Assembly (NCBI GenBank): GCA_000955875.1
Contig: JYOE01000017.1
Span: 76,291 to 140,290, forward strand
DNA from: Terrabacter sp. 28
GTDB taxonomy: Bacteria; Actinomycetota; Actinomycetes; Actinomycetales; Dermatophilaceae
DNA length: 64,000 nucleotides
Reading direction: 5' to 3'
The position numbers and the translations under genes were made by a program. Below the pieces are notes generated by a model. The model searched no databases. It was not told the origin of the DNA and was given only the letters and a program-made list of their open reading frames with translations. This document shows, piece by piece, positions 63,573 through 64,000 of this stretch; within the stretch, counting starts at the first letter, position 1, and every line of letters starts with the position of its first letter.

Positions 63573-63743
63573 TCAGCCGCCGGTCCTCCGGTGTGACGGG
63601 TCGGTGCCGGCGTCGGTGCGGGGGTCGCGGCGGGGGTCGTGGTCGGGCTCCGTGCGCGTCCCGTCGATGACGCCGAACACGAACCAGGCGACGACGACGA
63701 GGATCGCCACTGCGCCGAAGACGAGGGTCGTGGTGGGGGTCAT
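63573..63743 (-). CDS. 56-residue single-pass membrane protein
   Basis: A small protein, MTPTTT, then one hydrophobic helix (LVFGAVAILVVVAWFVFGVI), then a highly charged Asp/Arg/His-rich tail of 30 residues. Support for coding: GGAAGGAG eight bases before the ATG, a clean helix/tail layout, a hairpin after the stop, and a divergent TetR gene with a palindrome between them. Function unknown; possibly a small regulator or accessory of a membrane transporter. Confidence 0.65.
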   Translation of the reverse strand: MTPTTTLVFGAVAILVVVAWFVFGVIDGTRTEPDHDPRRDPRTDAGTDPSHRRTGG

Positions 63744-63784
63744 GGGTGCCACTCCTTCCGCGGTGTCTCACCGCAGCTCAATTA

Positions 63785-63803
63785 CGCTACATTTGGTGTA
63801 GCG
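63785..63803. promoter_or_regulatory. Palindromic TetR operator
   Basis: CGCTACA-TTTGG-TGTAGCG, a perfect 19-bp inverted repeat with AT-rich flanks, midway in the 93-bp gap between the small membrane gene and the TetR gene. Likely binding site of that TetR protein, controlling both genes. Confidence 0.75.
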
Positions 63804-63836
63804 AATTTGAGGCGTCGTTTGTTCCCGAGGAGGTGC

Positions 63837-64000
63837 GTGGTGCCCGCCGGAAGACCGCGCGACGCCACCGTCGACGAGCGCATCGCCGGAGCCGCCCTGC
63901 AGCTGATGCGTGAGCAGGGCCCCCAGGCAGTGCACGTCGACGGGGTGGCGGCCCGGTCCGGGGTCGCCCGCACGACCGTCTACCGCCGGTACCGCGACCG
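63837..64000 (+). CDS. TetR-family transcriptional regulator, N-terminal part only
   Basis: The first 54 residues or so of a TetR repressor, cut by the window end. GRPRDATVDERIAGAALQLMREQGPQAVHVDGVAARSGVARTTVYRRYRDR is the canonical TetR DNA-binding domain. GAGGAGG precedes tandem GTG codons at 63837 and 63840; either may start. The ligand domain is outside the window. It is divergent from the 56-residue membrane protein. Confidence 0.85.
   Translation, partial: MVPAGRPRDATVDERIAGAALQLMREQGPQAVHVDGVAARSGVARTTVYRRYRD

Overview
This is a high-GC (about 70% by eye) actinobacterial chromosomal window. Codon use, frequent GTG starts, translationally coupled ATGA/GTGA gene junctions and gene content fit an Intrasporangiaceae/Dermatophilaceae-type organism (Janibacter, Terrabacter or Phycicoccus relatives). 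That family placement is an inference. I see no rRNA, tRNA, CRISPR array, insertion sequence or prophage gene. A run of 22 C residues opens the window and may mark a contig end.

Layout. (1) 47-5032: a GH13 alpha-glucosidase, then an unusual pair: a Cys-free acidic repeat protein and a membrane M50-type metalloprotease with a PqqD-like N-terminus. (2) 5055-7416: a copper P-type ATPase under a CsoR-type operator. (3) 7461-22734: an arabinan/L-arabinose island. Secreted GH51 and GH43 arabinofuranosidases and an aldose 1-epimerase are divergent from an operon of ABC transporter, LacI regulator, AraB, AraD and AraA. Matching LacI-type operators lie between the two arms. (4) 22856-39264: a DeoR regulator divergent from a 12-gene operon whose kinase and aldolase closely resemble E. 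coli YihV and YihT (sulfoquinovose glycolysis). The operon also has a fucose-isomerase-family enzyme, an ABC importer lacking its ATPase, a GH31 glycosidase, a degenerate M24-fold protein, an aldehyde dehydrogenase, a TauE/SafE exporter, glycerol kinase and glycerol-3-phosphate dehydrogenase. I read it as uptake and breakdown of sulfoquinovosyl glycerol, with sulfolactate exported and the glycerol moiety salvaged. (5) 39331-40158: a membrane-anchored lytic transglycosylase. (6) 40242-55352: a creatinine-to-pyruvate island with an NCS1 permease, creatininase, creatinase, heterotetrameric sarcosine oxidase, serine hydroxymethyltransferase, serine deaminase and formyl-THF deformylase, plus PucR and GntR regulators. 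(7) 55448-59080: a second PucR-type regulator divergent from a ferredoxin-reductase/fatty-acid desaturase pair. (8) 59267-64000: DoxX, a maleylacetate-reductase-like enzyme, a hydrolase-cyclase fusion with a degraded hydrolase site, a YCII protein, a CsoR/CstR-family repressor with its operators, a 56-residue membrane protein, and a TetR gene cut by the window end.

The genes form self-contained catabolic modules, each with its own regulator and a visible palindromic operator. The arabinose, sulfosugar and creatinine modules all deliver carbon to central metabolism (xylulose 5-phosphate, DHAP, pyruvate). The two points most worth following are the sulfosugar operon, with its atypical GH31 and pseudo-M24 components, and the repeat-protein/M50-protease pair.
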